64,000 bases of DNA from Pseudomonadota bacterium (GTDB taxonomy: Bacteria > Myxococcota_A > UBA796 > GCA-2862545), in the NCBI GenBank assembly GCA_005776945.1, contig SXOB01000036.1, positions 16,460 to 80,459 of the forward strand, in the 5' to 3' direction. The first letter of the stretch is position 1; each line of letters starts with the position of its first letter. Shown here piece after piece: positions 19,068-27,598 of the stretch. The notes under the pieces were generated by a model that worked only from the letters and a program-made list of their open reading frames with translations, was not told the origin of the DNA and did not search any database. Made by a program: the position numbers and the translations under genes.

Positions 19068-19553
19068 TCAGCGGCGCCGGCCGGGTACGGGGGTCGTGAC
19101 GACATTGGCGTACGGGCGCGGCAACCAGCTGCCAAGCGTCGAGCGCCAGGGACCGGCGAACACGGTGGCCCCCTCGGTGTCGGAAACGAGCCAATCCCCG
19201 ATCGCCCGACCGAAGTCCAATTCTCCTTGGACCATGAGCTTGCCGTTGGGCCACCAGCGGAAGAACAAGCGGTGGGGCAGACCTTCGCACCACTCGCCTT
19301 CGCTGTCGGGCTCGCCTGTCGGGTACCATGTGGCGGCGGGACCATGCCGGGTCCCATTCGCGTACTGCCATTCGGCCGCGCGGCGCCCGTCCGGAAAGAA
19401 GTCTGTCACCGGGCCATTCGCGCGGGGAACGCGAGGCGGCGCGGCAGAGAACGTCGGCGCCGGGACCGCCTTCGAGGCGACGAGGGCAGCGAATAGGCGG
19501 CCGTCGGCATCGTCCGCCGGCCACTCTGGCGGCATGAACGGCAACCCGTCCAT
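19068..19553 (-). CDS. MORN-repeat (YwqK-like) protein
   Basis: A 161-residue protein with tandem MORN_2-type units of about 22 residues (FFPDGRRAAEWQYANGTRHG, WYPTGEPDSEGEWCEG, WWPNGKLMVQGEL). These are known from the YwqK/'toxin-antitoxin antitoxin' family, whose function is mostly unproved. I start it at ATG 19553; a longer frame reaches 19862 but runs through the divergent gene and looks non-coding. No signal peptide is visible. It converges on the flavoprotein gene with an 11-base gap. Confidence 0.75.
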   Translation of the reverse strand: MDGLPFMPPEWPADDADGRLFAALVASKAVPAPTFSAAPPRVPRANGPVTDFFPDGRRAAEWQYANGTRHGPAATWYPTGEPDSEGEWCEGLPHRLFFRWWPNGKLMVQGELDFGRAIGDWLVSDTEGATVFAGPWRSTLGSWLPRPYANVVTTPVPGRRR

Positions 19554-19657
19554 CGGCAGAATCGTGTCGGGAACGGGGTCGAATGGAAGGACAAGGCGCA
19601 ATGTGCACTCGGCGTGCAGTGTACCACAACTGCCCCATGGGAAGGTAAGCGACGGGC

Positions 19658-20917
19658 GTGTCACCCATTCACAGCGTCGCCGTCGTTCCTGTCCCCGTCG
19701 GCGCGGACGTCTGCGCGTTGTTGGCGACGTTGGCGCCGGGCGACATCGCCTTGTTGCCGGCAGGCGATTGGCCGCTCGCCTGCGTGATGACCGGTGGAGA
19801 GGTGGTCGAGGCGGGCGAGCGAACGACGTTGGCGCCGCTGGATCCTCAGGGGCCCCGTCCACGGCTCGTGCCGGCGGCGGACGACCAGCCTGTACTCACA
19901 TTCGTTGGCCCACACTTGCAGGTGGCGGGCGTCGACGTGTTGGCCCCCGCCGTCGGGCCCGCGATGCGGAGCGCGGGGGCAACGGACCTTCGTCTGGTGG
20001 ACGTCGTCCTTGCCGGTCCTGGAACGTTGATCGAGCTTGACGGGGGCAGTGAGATCGCGATCGAGGCGCCAGGCGCGGTCGCAGGGCCCGGGCCCCTCGT
20101 GGTCGCTGACGGCGTGAGTGATCTGTCGGTTGTCGGCGGCTTCATCGAGGGAGTGGGCGCGGTCTTGGACGCCACCGCCAGCAGCGTTCGGGTCCGCGAC
20201 GTCTTCGCCGTTGGCGGCAAAGGCCCCCTTGTGAAGATTGCCGATGCCGTGGGGCCATCGTTCGTGGAGGGTTGCCTCCTGCTTTCTGACGGGGTGGCGC
20301 TCGACGTGTCGGACGGCGCCATACTCGTGCGCAACGACATCCTCGGTGGCGCCGAGGCCGCCTTGCAAGTGTCGGGTGCCGACGTTCGGGTGCTCGGGGT
20401 GTCGGTCGTCGCGACCTCTGAGCCAGGGATGGCGCTGGACGGCGTTGGCGAGGTCGCGTCCGTCCTTGTTTCGACCCACGCCACGTGGCCAGAGATGACC
20501 GAGGGCCAGGTAAGGTCCTGTGGCTCTCCGGAGGCGTGTTGGTTGGACGTCATGGCCCTCGACTTTCGGCCGGTGGAATCATGGTCGGGCGACGGGACCT
20601 CGGACGACGCCTTGGACGCCGACTTCTGCGGCGATCCCCGCGGCTCGGCGCCGACCGCCGGGGCCGTCGAGCCGACCGGCGAAGGCCATCCGCTTGTCCT
20701 GGAGGCGAAGTCTTCCCAGCCGTGCGGATTGCCGGATTTGGACCGCACGGCGCCGGAGGACTTCGACACGGGGGTCGTCGTCGTCGACGAACCTCCCGTG
20801 GGGTGCGGTGCATGTGAGGGCGATGGGCGCGCGGCGTCGTCCGGGGCCGCCCTGACCACTTTGTTGCTGTGGTCGGTCGCAGTTGGTGCTAGGACGAGGG
20901 TGGTCGGAGGGCGGTGA
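19658..20917 (+). CDS. Exported beta-helix-like protein with MYXO-CTERM-like tail
   Basis: A 419-residue protein from GTG 19658, preceded by GGAAGG. The body (residues 30-300) is built of short beta-strand repeats with alternating VxVxDVxxxG patterns, as in right-handed beta-helices. The end has a double cysteine (CGACEGDG), a hydrophobic helix of about 15 residues (ALTTLLLWSVAVGA) and arginines, which fits a MYXO-CTERM-type sorting tail. No convincing N-terminal signal peptide is seen, which is odd for such a protein and may mean the start is wrong. Its stop overlaps the next gene's start region. Confidence 0.7.
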   Translation: MSPIHSVAVVPVPVGADVCALLATLAPGDIALLPAGDWPLACVMTGGEVVEAGERTTLAPLDPQGPRPRLVPAADDQPVLTFVGPHLQVAGVDVLAPAVGPAMRSAGATDLRLVDVVLAGPGTLIELDGGSEIAIEAPGAVAGPGPLVVADGVSDLSVVGGFIEGVGAVLDATASSVRVRDVFAVGGKGPLVKIADAVGPSFVEGCLLLSDGVALDVSDGAILVRNDILGGAEAALQVSGADVRVLGVSVVATSEPGMALDGVGEVASVLVSTHATWPEMTEGQVRSCGSPEACWLDVMALDFRPVESWSGDGTSDDALDADFCGDPRGSAPTAGAVEPTGEGHPLVLEAKSSQPCGLPDLDRTAPEDFDTGVVVVDEPPVGCGACEGDGRAASSGAALTTLLLWSVAVGARTRVVGGR

Positions 20918-21981
20918 TGACGATGCTCTGGGTTCTCGCGTGCGGGCCGGGCCAACAGGACGACGCGGTCGTGGAGGCTGCAGTCACGCAGTTCGGCGTC
21001 GACCCTGTGTTCACGGAGTTGGCGTCGTCGGACGACAAGCTGCGTCAGCCTCGGGACCTCGGATTCAACACCGCGGCGGTCAACGACCTGTGGGTCGTGA
21101 ATCGAGAAAACGATGCGGTCGTGATCCTTCGCGAAGCGACGACCGGCGTCTCGAAGGCCGAGCGCCTGATCGATTGCGCCGCGAACCACTTCATGGAGGA
21201 GGTGTCGGCCATCGCCTTCGGGCCGGACGGCATGTTCGGCACGGCCCAAGAGTCCGACAACACCTACGACGACCAGGCCCCACCCAACGGTTTCATGGGG
21301 CCCGCACTGTGGACGGCCGATCCCACGGTGTTCGCCGAGGTGAACCAGTCCTGTACGGTCGCGGCCAACGGCAGCCACCTCGACATGTTGCACCAGAGCC
21401 CATTCGGGATGGGTATGGCCTGGGACCAGGACAATGCCTATTGGTATTTCGACGGCGAGAATGGACACCTCGTCTGGTATGACTTCCAGGACCCTCACGG
21501 CCCCGGCGAAGACGATCATTCCGACGGCCTCGTTCGGCGGTACCCGGAGGTCGCACTCGATCGCAAGCCCGACGTTCCGGGGCACATGGAGATGGACCAC
21601 ACGACGGGCCTGCTCTACGTGGCGAACACGGCCGCGGGCAAACTCTTGGTCGTCGACACGGGCACGGGCGACGTGACGGACACGCTGACGACCTTCCTGG
21701 AGCCGCTTGAGGAGTACTCGGAGGTCACGGGCGTTGACTTCGACAGGTGGGACCTCGACATCCGTTGGCCGAGCGGAGTCGCTTTGGCAGATGGCTTGGT
21801 GTTCGTGGGTGACTACGAGACGGGCGCCATCCTCGCGCTGGACGCGGCCACCGGAGAGGAGGTGGACCGGGTCCTGTCGCCGTCTGGCAAGGGCCTCATG
21901 GGCCTCGAAGTAGGCCCCGACGGCCGGCTCTACTACGTCGATGAAGACGACGAAACTGTCGGCGTCATCGACGCCGGCTAG
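20917..21981 (+). CDS. Beta-propeller lipoprotein with ultra-short signal
   Basis: A predicted lipoprotein of 354 residues beginning MTMLWVLAC, so the lipobox cysteine is residue 9. GGAGG lies 6 bases before ATG 20917; GTG 20914 is the only earlier start in frame. The mature part has repeated blades such as LGFNTAAVNDLWVVN, IAFGPDGMFG, HTTGLLYVANTAAGKLLVVD and GLEVGPDGRLYYVDED. These resemble NHL/SMP-30-type six-bladed propellers, which bind ligands or act as enzymes outside the cytoplasm. It overlaps the stop of the preceding gene and is probably co-transcribed with it. Confidence 0.78.
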   Translation: MTMLWVLACGPGQQDDAVVEAAVTQFGVDPVFTELASSDDKLRQPRDLGFNTAAVNDLWVVNRENDAVVILREATTGVSKAERLIDCAANHFMEEVSAIAFGPDGMFGTAQESDNTYDDQAPPNGFMGPALWTADPTVFAEVNQSCTVAANGSHLDMLHQSPFGMGMAWDQDNAYWYFDGENGHLVWYDFQDPHGPGEDDHSDGLVRRYPEVALDRKPDVPGHMEMDHTTGLLYVANTAAGKLLVVDTGTGDVTDTLTTFLEPLEEYSEVTGVDFDRWDLDIRWPSGVALADGLVFVGDYETGAILALDAATGEEVDRVLSPSGKGLMGLEVGPDGRLYYVDEDDETVGVIDAG

Positions 21982-22098
21982 ACGGCCGCAAGCCGTTCGG
22001 ATGCCCGCCGGCCCCTTGGAGCGACCACCTTGAATGCCAAGTTCAATGTTGCCCTTTTCCCAGCCCCGCGGCGTTCGGTCCGATACCCTCACGTCGCC

Positions 22099-23889
22099 GT
22101 GAGGCTCCTGGCGGGACTGGCTCTTTGCGCCTGTTCGGCGGCCGATGATCAGGACACCCAAACAACCCCGGTGCCGACGGACGAGTCGGATTCGTCGCCA
22201 AGCGACTCTCCCACGGACGAATTGCCAACGACGGATCTGACAGACACCGCGGGCATCACCGATCCCGCCCCCGTGCACGAGGGTCCCATTGGCCGGTTTC
22301 CGTACGACGGATGGTCCGCAGTGGATTTTCTCGGGTACGATGACCTCGGCGGTGGGATCACCGTTGGCGAGAGCGTCGAACTCGGCGATTTTGACGGTGA
22401 CGGCAAGGCCGAGATGGTCGTTGGGGCGGGCGCGCTCAACCTCGTGGGGATCAACAGTGGCGGTTTCTGGGTGTTTCGCTATGGCGACGTCATCGCCAAT
22501 TGCCCGGTTGGAACCTCGGGCGTCATCGAGTGTGCCCTGGAGGATCCCGCCCTCCCGGCCTCTTTTTTCGCGTGGGGGACCTCGGAGAAGGCCAGGTTGG
22601 GCAGCGCGTTCGCCGTAGGGGACCTCGACGGCGACGGAATGGAGGACCTGTTGGCCGGCAGTCCCGGCTCTGACCAGGTGCTGCTCTGGTACGGGAATTC
22701 AACCCTGACATGGGACGCACCCGACGCCACTTTCAATGGTCCCGGAATCGGGAGCACGCAAGCCGTTATCAGCGACATCGACGGCAACGGCTGCGACGAA
22801 CTCCTGCTCGCTGCGCACGAAGGCTCATCGAACCAGGGGCACGTCTACCTCTACCTCACGAGCGGCACATCACCGACCTGTGGTCGCCATTCGGGCGTAC
22901 GCACCACGGGTGAAGGCGCGGCGGGCCCAGACGCCACGATTGAAGGAGAGGCGAACGATTTCGCGGGCGCCAGCGTGGCCTCTGCGGGGGACTTCAATGG
23001 AGACGGCTGGGCCGACATCGTCATCGGCGCTCCTCAGGCGAACAAATACTATGGGACCTTTGGGCCGGGGCATGTGACGGTGCTTTACGGAGGTACGGCT
23101 CCAGGTAGTCTCGCTGTCTGCGCAGGATGCCTTCTGGACCTCAGTCTTTTCCGAGACGGCACGCACCTCGGGCTTCAATTTGCCCTTGATGCCGACGACC
23201 CGGCGAATGACGACGCATGGCTCGGCAGCAAGGTCCGGGGCATGGGCGACCTCAACGGCGATGGGTGCGACGACATCGGCATTGGCGCAATGCGGTCCAG
23301 CTATGAGGGCGTCCAGCAGGTTGGGAGCGTATTTGTTGTCCTTGGTCGCGGCGAATGCACGGGAGCGCCGATGGCGTTGGGATCCGTGCTCATGGATGCC
23401 AGCGGCGACGACTTCGCTGTTCGGTTTGTAGGCGACGAATACGACGACAAATTCGGTGAAGCGCTCGAATCCGCGGGCGATTTTGACGGCGACGGGCGGG
23501 CCGAAATCTTGGTGGGCGAATATAGAGACGACGACGGGGGAATTTCGCTCGGCGGCAACGGAGGGGCGGTGCACGTTCTCTACGGTGGATGGTCGGGCTT
23601 CGATACCTCCACGCCGTCCGTCGTCATCATGCATGACCTCGACTGTGTCGGCGGCGGTCAAGGCGCCGGTCGCCCCCGCAGCCTCAAACTCTACGCGAAT
23701 GCAGAGAAGGAGGCCTTTGGCAAACACGTCGCCGGTGGACGGGACGTCAACGGCGACGGGTTCGCGGATCTCCTGGTCGGTGGGCCGAGGTGGGGCTCGC
23801 TCGATGGCGACTGCGGCGACCTGTCATGCGACAAGGGGCGGGCTCGGCTCATCCTTGGCCGGCCCGACGACACCTGCGTCGCCGAGTAG
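22099..23889 (+). CDS. FG-GAP (integrin-alpha-like) propeller lipoprotein
   Basis: A 596-residue lipoprotein. I start it at GTG 22099, which gives the signal VRLLAGLALCAC with lipobox LCAC; a TTG at 22030 would add 23 residues. A Ser/Thr/Asp-rich linker (residues 15-60) leads to seven FG-GAP units with DxDGDGxxDxxxG calcium loops (GDFDGDGKAEMVVGA, GDLDGDGMEDLLAGS, GDFNGDGWADIVIGA, RDVNGDGFADLLVGG). This predicts a seven-bladed, calcium-binding propeller at the cell surface, probably for adhesion or polysaccharide binding. Spacing to neighbours on both sides is over 50 bp. Confidence 0.85.
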   Translation: MRLLAGLALCACSAADDQDTQTTPVPTDESDSSPSDSPTDELPTTDLTDTAGITDPAPVHEGPIGRFPYDGWSAVDFLGYDDLGGGITVGESVELGDFDGDGKAEMVVGAGALNLVGINSGGFWVFRYGDVIANCPVGTSGVIECALEDPALPASFFAWGTSEKARLGSAFAVGDLDGDGMEDLLAGSPGSDQVLLWYGNSTLTWDAPDATFNGPGIGSTQAVISDIDGNGCDELLLAAHEGSSNQGHVYLYLTSGTSPTCGRHSGVRTTGEGAAGPDATIEGEANDFAGASVASAGDFNGDGWADIVIGAPQANKYYGTFGPGHVTVLYGGTAPGSLAVCAGCLLDLSLFRDGTHLGLQFALDADDPANDDAWLGSKVRGMGDLNGDGCDDIGIGAMRSSYEGVQQVGSVFVVLGRGECTGAPMALGSVLMDASGDDFAVRFVGDEYDDKFGEALESAGDFDGDGRAEILVGEYRDDDGGISLGGNGGAVHVLYGGWSGFDTSTPSVVIMHDLDCVGGGQGAGRPRSLKLYANAEKEAFGKHVAGGRDVNGDGFADLLVGGPRWGSLDGDCGDLSCDKGRARLILGRPDDTCVAE

Positions 23890-23949
23890 CGACCGGCGCT
23901 TGAGCTTGACCCGCCTACCGACTGGGACTACCCACTCCAGGGAGCGTAA

Positions 23950-24972
23950 ATGGCCATGGGAAGCTTGGTCTGGAGTCTCCTGATCGCGTGTTCAAGGGAG
24001 GACGGAGGTGGCGAGCCGACGGATCCTGATGCGAGCCCGAACCCGACCTTCGGCGAGGACCCGACATCGTGTTCCGCAAGCGGCTACGTCGAGCCCCCTG
24101 GCTGGTACGAAGTCCTGCCAATCGAAGAGATTACGAACACGGAGGATTCCGAGACCGGCGAACGTTATATGTACTGGATCCCCGAGAATCCGGTCGCGGC
24201 GCTCTGGGTGTTTCACGGAAACGGCGGCGACATCGGAAATCTCCAGCAATTGGAGTACCACCGCGTCTACAACCCCCTGATTGCAGACGGCTATGCAATT
24301 CTGGCCAAAGAGAGTCTGGTTCGCGGCAACGATGCCCACTGGGACTACGAGAAGGGCAGCGCGAACGCCAACCCCGACATGATTGCCATTCAAGCGCTGA
24401 GGGCGAAGCTGATCGATGAGACCGGCCTCGAAGAGTCCACTCCGATGTTCGGCATGGGCTTTTCGGGAGGCGCTGCATTCGTTGGGACGTGGGCGGAACT
24501 CGGCATCCGCGACTTCGGCTGGGATATTCGCGGGATCGACTGCCACAACGGCTCGCCCGCCCTGGAACCCCATCTCGACTCCATGCACAACCACGCTGCC
24601 AACGATGACGGCAATTCTGCGATCAGCGGCTTCGAGAGTATGGAGGAAAACTACCCAGACAAGTATCATGAGCTCATGATTCATGAGGAAGTTCCCCTCG
24701 ATCCGCTGCGGATGATGTCTTTGGGGTACGATGAGGCCACGTCGATCGCAGTGTTCGACGAGCTTGTCGAAATGGAACTGATCGATGAGGCCGGCGTCCG
24801 CCTATTCGACATCGTAGACGTCGAGGGCGTACTCAACGACTACGAAAATCGCAGCACGGGCCCTTCGCCCGCCAAGGTGAACGGCGTCCTTCGCGTGGTC
24901 TGGGCGACCCACCGAGTCAACGGCGACAACAACAAGGCCATCCGCGACACCTTCACCTGTCTCAACCTCTGA
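23950..24972 (+). CDS. Alpha/beta-hydrolase-fold lipoprotein
   Basis: A 340-residue predicted lipoprotein (MAMGSLVWSLLIAC, cysteine at 14, no basic residue before it). Residues 75-180 look like an alpha/beta hydrolase: strand VAALWVFHGNGGD, then GFSGGAAF with a GxSxG nucleophile elbow at Ser172. His and Asp partners cannot be placed with confidence; candidates lie in the DCHNGSP and WATHRVNGD segments. The central insert is unusually acidic. It is perhaps a secreted esterase or depolymerase-like enzyme, but no substrate can be named. Confidence 0.72.
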   Translation: MAMGSLVWSLLIACSREDGGGEPTDPDASPNPTFGEDPTSCSASGYVEPPGWYEVLPIEEITNTEDSETGERYMYWIPENPVAALWVFHGNGGDIGNLQQLEYHRVYNPLIADGYAILAKESLVRGNDAHWDYEKGSANANPDMIAIQALRAKLIDETGLEESTPMFGMGFSGGAAFVGTWAELGIRDFGWDIRGIDCHNGSPALEPHLDSMHNHAANDDGNSAISGFESMEENYPDKYHELMIHEEVPLDPLRMMSLGYDEATSIAVFDELVEMELIDEAGVRLFDIVDVEGVLNDYENRSTGPSPAKVNGVLRVVWATHRVNGDNNKAIRDTFTCLNL

Positions 24973-24973
24973 G

Positions 24974-24995
24974 CGTTGCCGGCGCGCGGCCAACG
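24974..24995. terminator. Bulged hairpin between convergent genes
   Basis: CGTTG-CCG pairs with CGG-CCAACG across a GCGCG loop, an 8-bp stem with one bulge, just after the stop of the hydrolase gene. There is no T-run. The rest of the 133-bp space (24973-25105) shows nothing else. Confidence 0.35.
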
Positions 24996-25105
24996 GTGCC
25001 GCCGCGTCCTGATTCCCCTGGATGTGAGACAGCGCCGGCCGCCAAGTCTGCCCACGGAGCAAGTTTCCGGCGGGTGACGCAAAGCCGTCGAGGCGAGCGG
25101 CCTAG

Positions 25106-25663
25106 CTAGAACCCGAGGCCTGCGCTGAAGCCTGCGAACGGAACGGTCGCTTCGCCTTGGCCCAGCACGTTGGGCGCACCTTGGATGTAGGCGGCGCCGG
25201 CCGTAAAGTCTGCGGTCAGGTAGGTGCGGCCCGTGGTGTCCAGCCAGACGCGGCCCGCGAGTGATGCGCTCACCTCGGGCCCTGCGGCTTCGACCGCGCC
25301 GTCCTCCGCGCGACCAAGGCGGAAGCCGGGCTCGTCTCGGCCTGCCTGGATTTCGGCGAGGCCGGCGCCGAGTGCGAACTCACCGTCGAGGCGTCCGCGG
25401 GTGAAAGTCACCGGGGCGAAGCGCCCGCGGAAGTGGGCCATGTCGATACCTTCGCCGTCGTGGAGAATGCCCTGGCCGGTGCCACAAGCCTCGACGGACC
25501 AAGCGCGCAGCGGGCTGCCCTTGATGCAGACGACGGGGTGCCCGCCCGTTCGGTCATCGACCCCCAACCGCACGTCGAGAACCGGGTGGCCCGCCACGGG
25601 GCGCGGCAATTCGGCGACCGAATCTTGTGCGAGCGCGGCAACGGCGAGGACCGCGGCGACCAT
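25106..25663 (-). CDS. Small exported protein, possible outer-membrane barrel
   Basis: A 185-residue protein with a short signal peptide (MVAAVLAVAALAQ). The mature part has two cysteines (VVCIKG, VEACGTG) and alternating amphipathic strands, and it ends in GLGF. A terminal aromatic residue is typical of outer-membrane barrels, but the length allows only a small one. It is last in the minus-strand run, 25 bp after the dehydrogenase gene, and ends convergently. No family was recognised. Confidence 0.65.
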   Translation of the reverse strand: MVAAVLAVAALAQDSVAELPRPVAGHPVLDVRLGVDDRTGGHPVVCIKGSPLRAWSVEACGTGQGILHDGEGIDMAHFRGRFAPVTFTRGRLDGEFALGAGLAEIQAGRDEPGFRLGRAEDGAVEAAGPEVSASLAGRVWLDTTGRTYLTADFTAGAAYIQGAPNVLGQGEATVPFAGFSAGLGF

Positions 25664-25688
25664 CGCCCCCCCGTCGGCGCCGTAACTC

Positions 25689-26630
25689 TCAGATCACGTG
25701 CGGAATGGGGCGACCGATGACCCACGCCGACAACGCGGCGGCGACCTCGCTACGAACGCGCTGGCCGAGGTCATGGACGAAGCCGGCTGCGTGCGGCGTG
25801 GCCCAGACGCCCGGCAGACTCGCCGTTTCAGCCAGAAGCCTCCAAGGTTCCCGAGGGTAAACGTCGACAGCGAGGCCGCCTAGACGGCCGTCGTGCAGGA
25901 GTCGCATCGCAGCGTCCAGCGCCAGGACGTGACCGCGAGAAGTGTTGACGACGACGGCGTGGGAGGGAAGGGCCCGAAGCCGGTCGTCCGAGAGGAGGCC
26001 TGCGGTGGCGTCGTCGAGGTGGCAGTGGAGCGTGACGGCATCGCAGTCGGGTAGGGCGTCGTCGATCGTGCGGGCCTCGAGGTCGGAGGGCACGCCCTTG
26101 GGGTCGACGCCGATGACCTGCGCACCGAAGGCCTGCAGTAGCGTCGCCGTCTTGCGGCCGATCACGCCGACGCCGACGACGGCGACCGTGGCCCCCGCGA
26201 GCGAGCGTGGCGCCATGTGCGGGAGACGGTCCCGAATCCAACGACCCTCCAATGCCGCGGCCTGGTGGGCCGGTTGTTTGCGGAGCAAGGCCTCCATCGC
26301 GGCGATGCACCAATGGGCGACCGGGTCCCGGCGGGCGACGGGGCAACGTGCAACCGTGATTCCGAGCTCCCGCGCGGCGACGAGGTCGATGTGGTCGTAG
26401 CCGCTTGTGGTGGCCACGATCAGATTCCCGCCAAAGCGTTGGAGATCGGGTCGGGCGAGGCGGGTTCCGCTTGGAACGACGAGGGCACCGACCTGCTCCA
26501 GGTCGGGTTTGGCGTTGCCGGGAGCGCTGCGCCAAGCGAGCCCGAGAGCGGCGGCATCGTCTCGTTCTGCAGCCAGGTCCGCATCTGTCTCGTAGTCGGA
26601 ACGCCCCCAGCGCAGCACGGTGCGGATCAT
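25689..26630 (-). CDS. D-2-hydroxyacid dehydrogenase family protein
   Basis: A 313-residue NAD(P)-dependent oxidoreductase of the D-isomer-specific 2-hydroxyacid dehydrogenase family. It has the dinucleotide motif VGVGVIGRKTA, catalytic Arg in NTSRGHVL, acidic partner in DVYPREPW, and catalytic His in TPHAAGF. The N-terminal catalytic subdomain has TSGYDHIDL. ATG 26630 overlaps the asparaginase stop (ATGA). It is similar to erythronate-4-phosphate or phosphoglycerate dehydrogenases, but the substrate is not readable. Translational coupling suggests joint expression with asparaginase. Confidence 0.9.
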   Translation of the reverse strand: MIRTVLRWGRSDYETDADLAAERDDAAALGLAWRSAPGNAKPDLEQVGALVVPSGTRLARPDLQRFGGNLIVATTSGYDHIDLVAARELGITVARCPVARRDPVAHWCIAAMEALLRKQPAHQAAALEGRWIRDRLPHMAPRSLAGATVAVVGVGVIGRKTATLLQAFGAQVIGVDPKGVPSDLEARTIDDALPDCDAVTLHCHLDDATAGLLSDDRLRALPSHAVVVNTSRGHVLALDAAMRLLHDGRLGGLAVDVYPREPWRLLAETASLPGVWATPHAAGFVHDLGQRVRSEVAAALSAWVIGRPIPHVI

Positions 26631-27598
26631 TGGGCCTCCCCGGCGACGTCCGTCGCAAGCCAGGTGCGTCGAGCCGCGCGGTCGCCGATGTTCGCCAACG
26701 CGTGCATGAACTTGGGCACGGCGGCTTCCACGCGCATCCGTCCTCCGGAGATGGCCCCGGCGTCCCTCAACGCGCGGCCATTGGGGTACAGATTCAAGTC
26801 TATGCGACCGCCCGCTTGGCTGACCACGAGGACATCAATGCCGGCGTCGACGGCTCGGCGGACCGACGGTGCCAGATGGCCCGCGGTGGTGCCGACCCCC
26901 CAAGCTGCGAGGACGACGCCGCGGACGGACTGAGCGAGCGCGTCGAAGGAAGCTGGCGACCAAGCGGGCGTCGCCCAGGCGACGGCAACGGCGGGGTCGA
27001 AATCGGGAAGCAGGCGTAGGGGCCCTCGTGTGGGTTCGCGAGGGCCGGTGCGGAGGTCGAGGTCGAGGCCAAGCCTCCCCAGCGGCTCCACACCGGGGCT
27101 GTCGAAGGCACGGTAGTGCTCGGCGTCGAGCTTGGTCGCCCGCGTGCCGCGCAGGAGCTGGCCGTCGAAACAGATCATGACTTCGGTCGGTCCACAGGTC
27201 GCGACCTCGACGGCGTCCACGAGGTTGCGCCGCGCGTCCGTGCGGAGCGCCGAAAGTGGCCGCTGGGCGCCCGTGAGGACGATGGGCCGATGGAGGCCGG
27301 GCAACGCGAACGCGAGGGCGGCCGCCGTGAACGCCATCGTGTCGGTCCCATGGATGACGACGAAGCCGTCGATGTCGTCGGCGCGCTCGGCGATGCGGCG
27401 CGCAAGGGACGACCAATGCCCCGGGTTCATGTCGGAGCTGTCGAGGTTGCACAGGACCTCGGACTCGATCTTGGCGAGTTGGTTCAGCTCAGGAACGTCT
27501 GACAACAGCCGGTGCAGGGCAAGGCCGGGTTCCAGCGGCGTTCCGCTCATCCCCAGCGTCCCACCGGTGTGGACGACGAGAACTCTGCGCACGGTCAT
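26627..27598 (-). CDS. Type I L-asparaginase
   Basis: Hydrolyses asparagine to aspartate and ammonia. It has 323 residues, from ATG 27598, which overlaps the upstream stop by ATGA; the longer frame is a shadow. The N-terminal VVHTGGTLGM supplies the nucleophile Thr11, and HGTDTM supplies the Thr85-Asp86 pair. ITGAQRPLSA-like (LTGAQRPLSA) and the C-terminal VVSQAGGRIDLNLY segments complete the family pattern. There is no signal peptide, so it is the cytoplasmic type. Confidence 0.92.
   Translation of the reverse strand: MTVRRVLVVHTGGTLGMSGTPLEPGLALHRLLSDVPELNQLAKIESEVLCNLDSSDMNPGHWSSLARRIAERADDIDGFVVIHGTDTMAFTAAALAFALPGLHRPIVLTGAQRPLSALRTDARRNLVDAVEVATCGPTEVMICFDGQLLRGTRATKLDAEHYRAFDSPGVEPLGRLGLDLDLRTGPREPTRGPLRLLPDFDPAVAVAWATPAWSPASFDALAQSVRGVVLAAWGVGTTAGHLAPSVRRAVDAGIDVLVVSQAGGRIDLNLYPNGRALRDAGAISGGRMRVEAAVPKFMHALANIGDRAARRTWLATDVAGEAQ

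Noticed and set aside
19846..22278. Minus-strand open frame of 810 codons
   Set aside because: Antisense to two well-supported exported protein genes; no start site and no recognisable domain.
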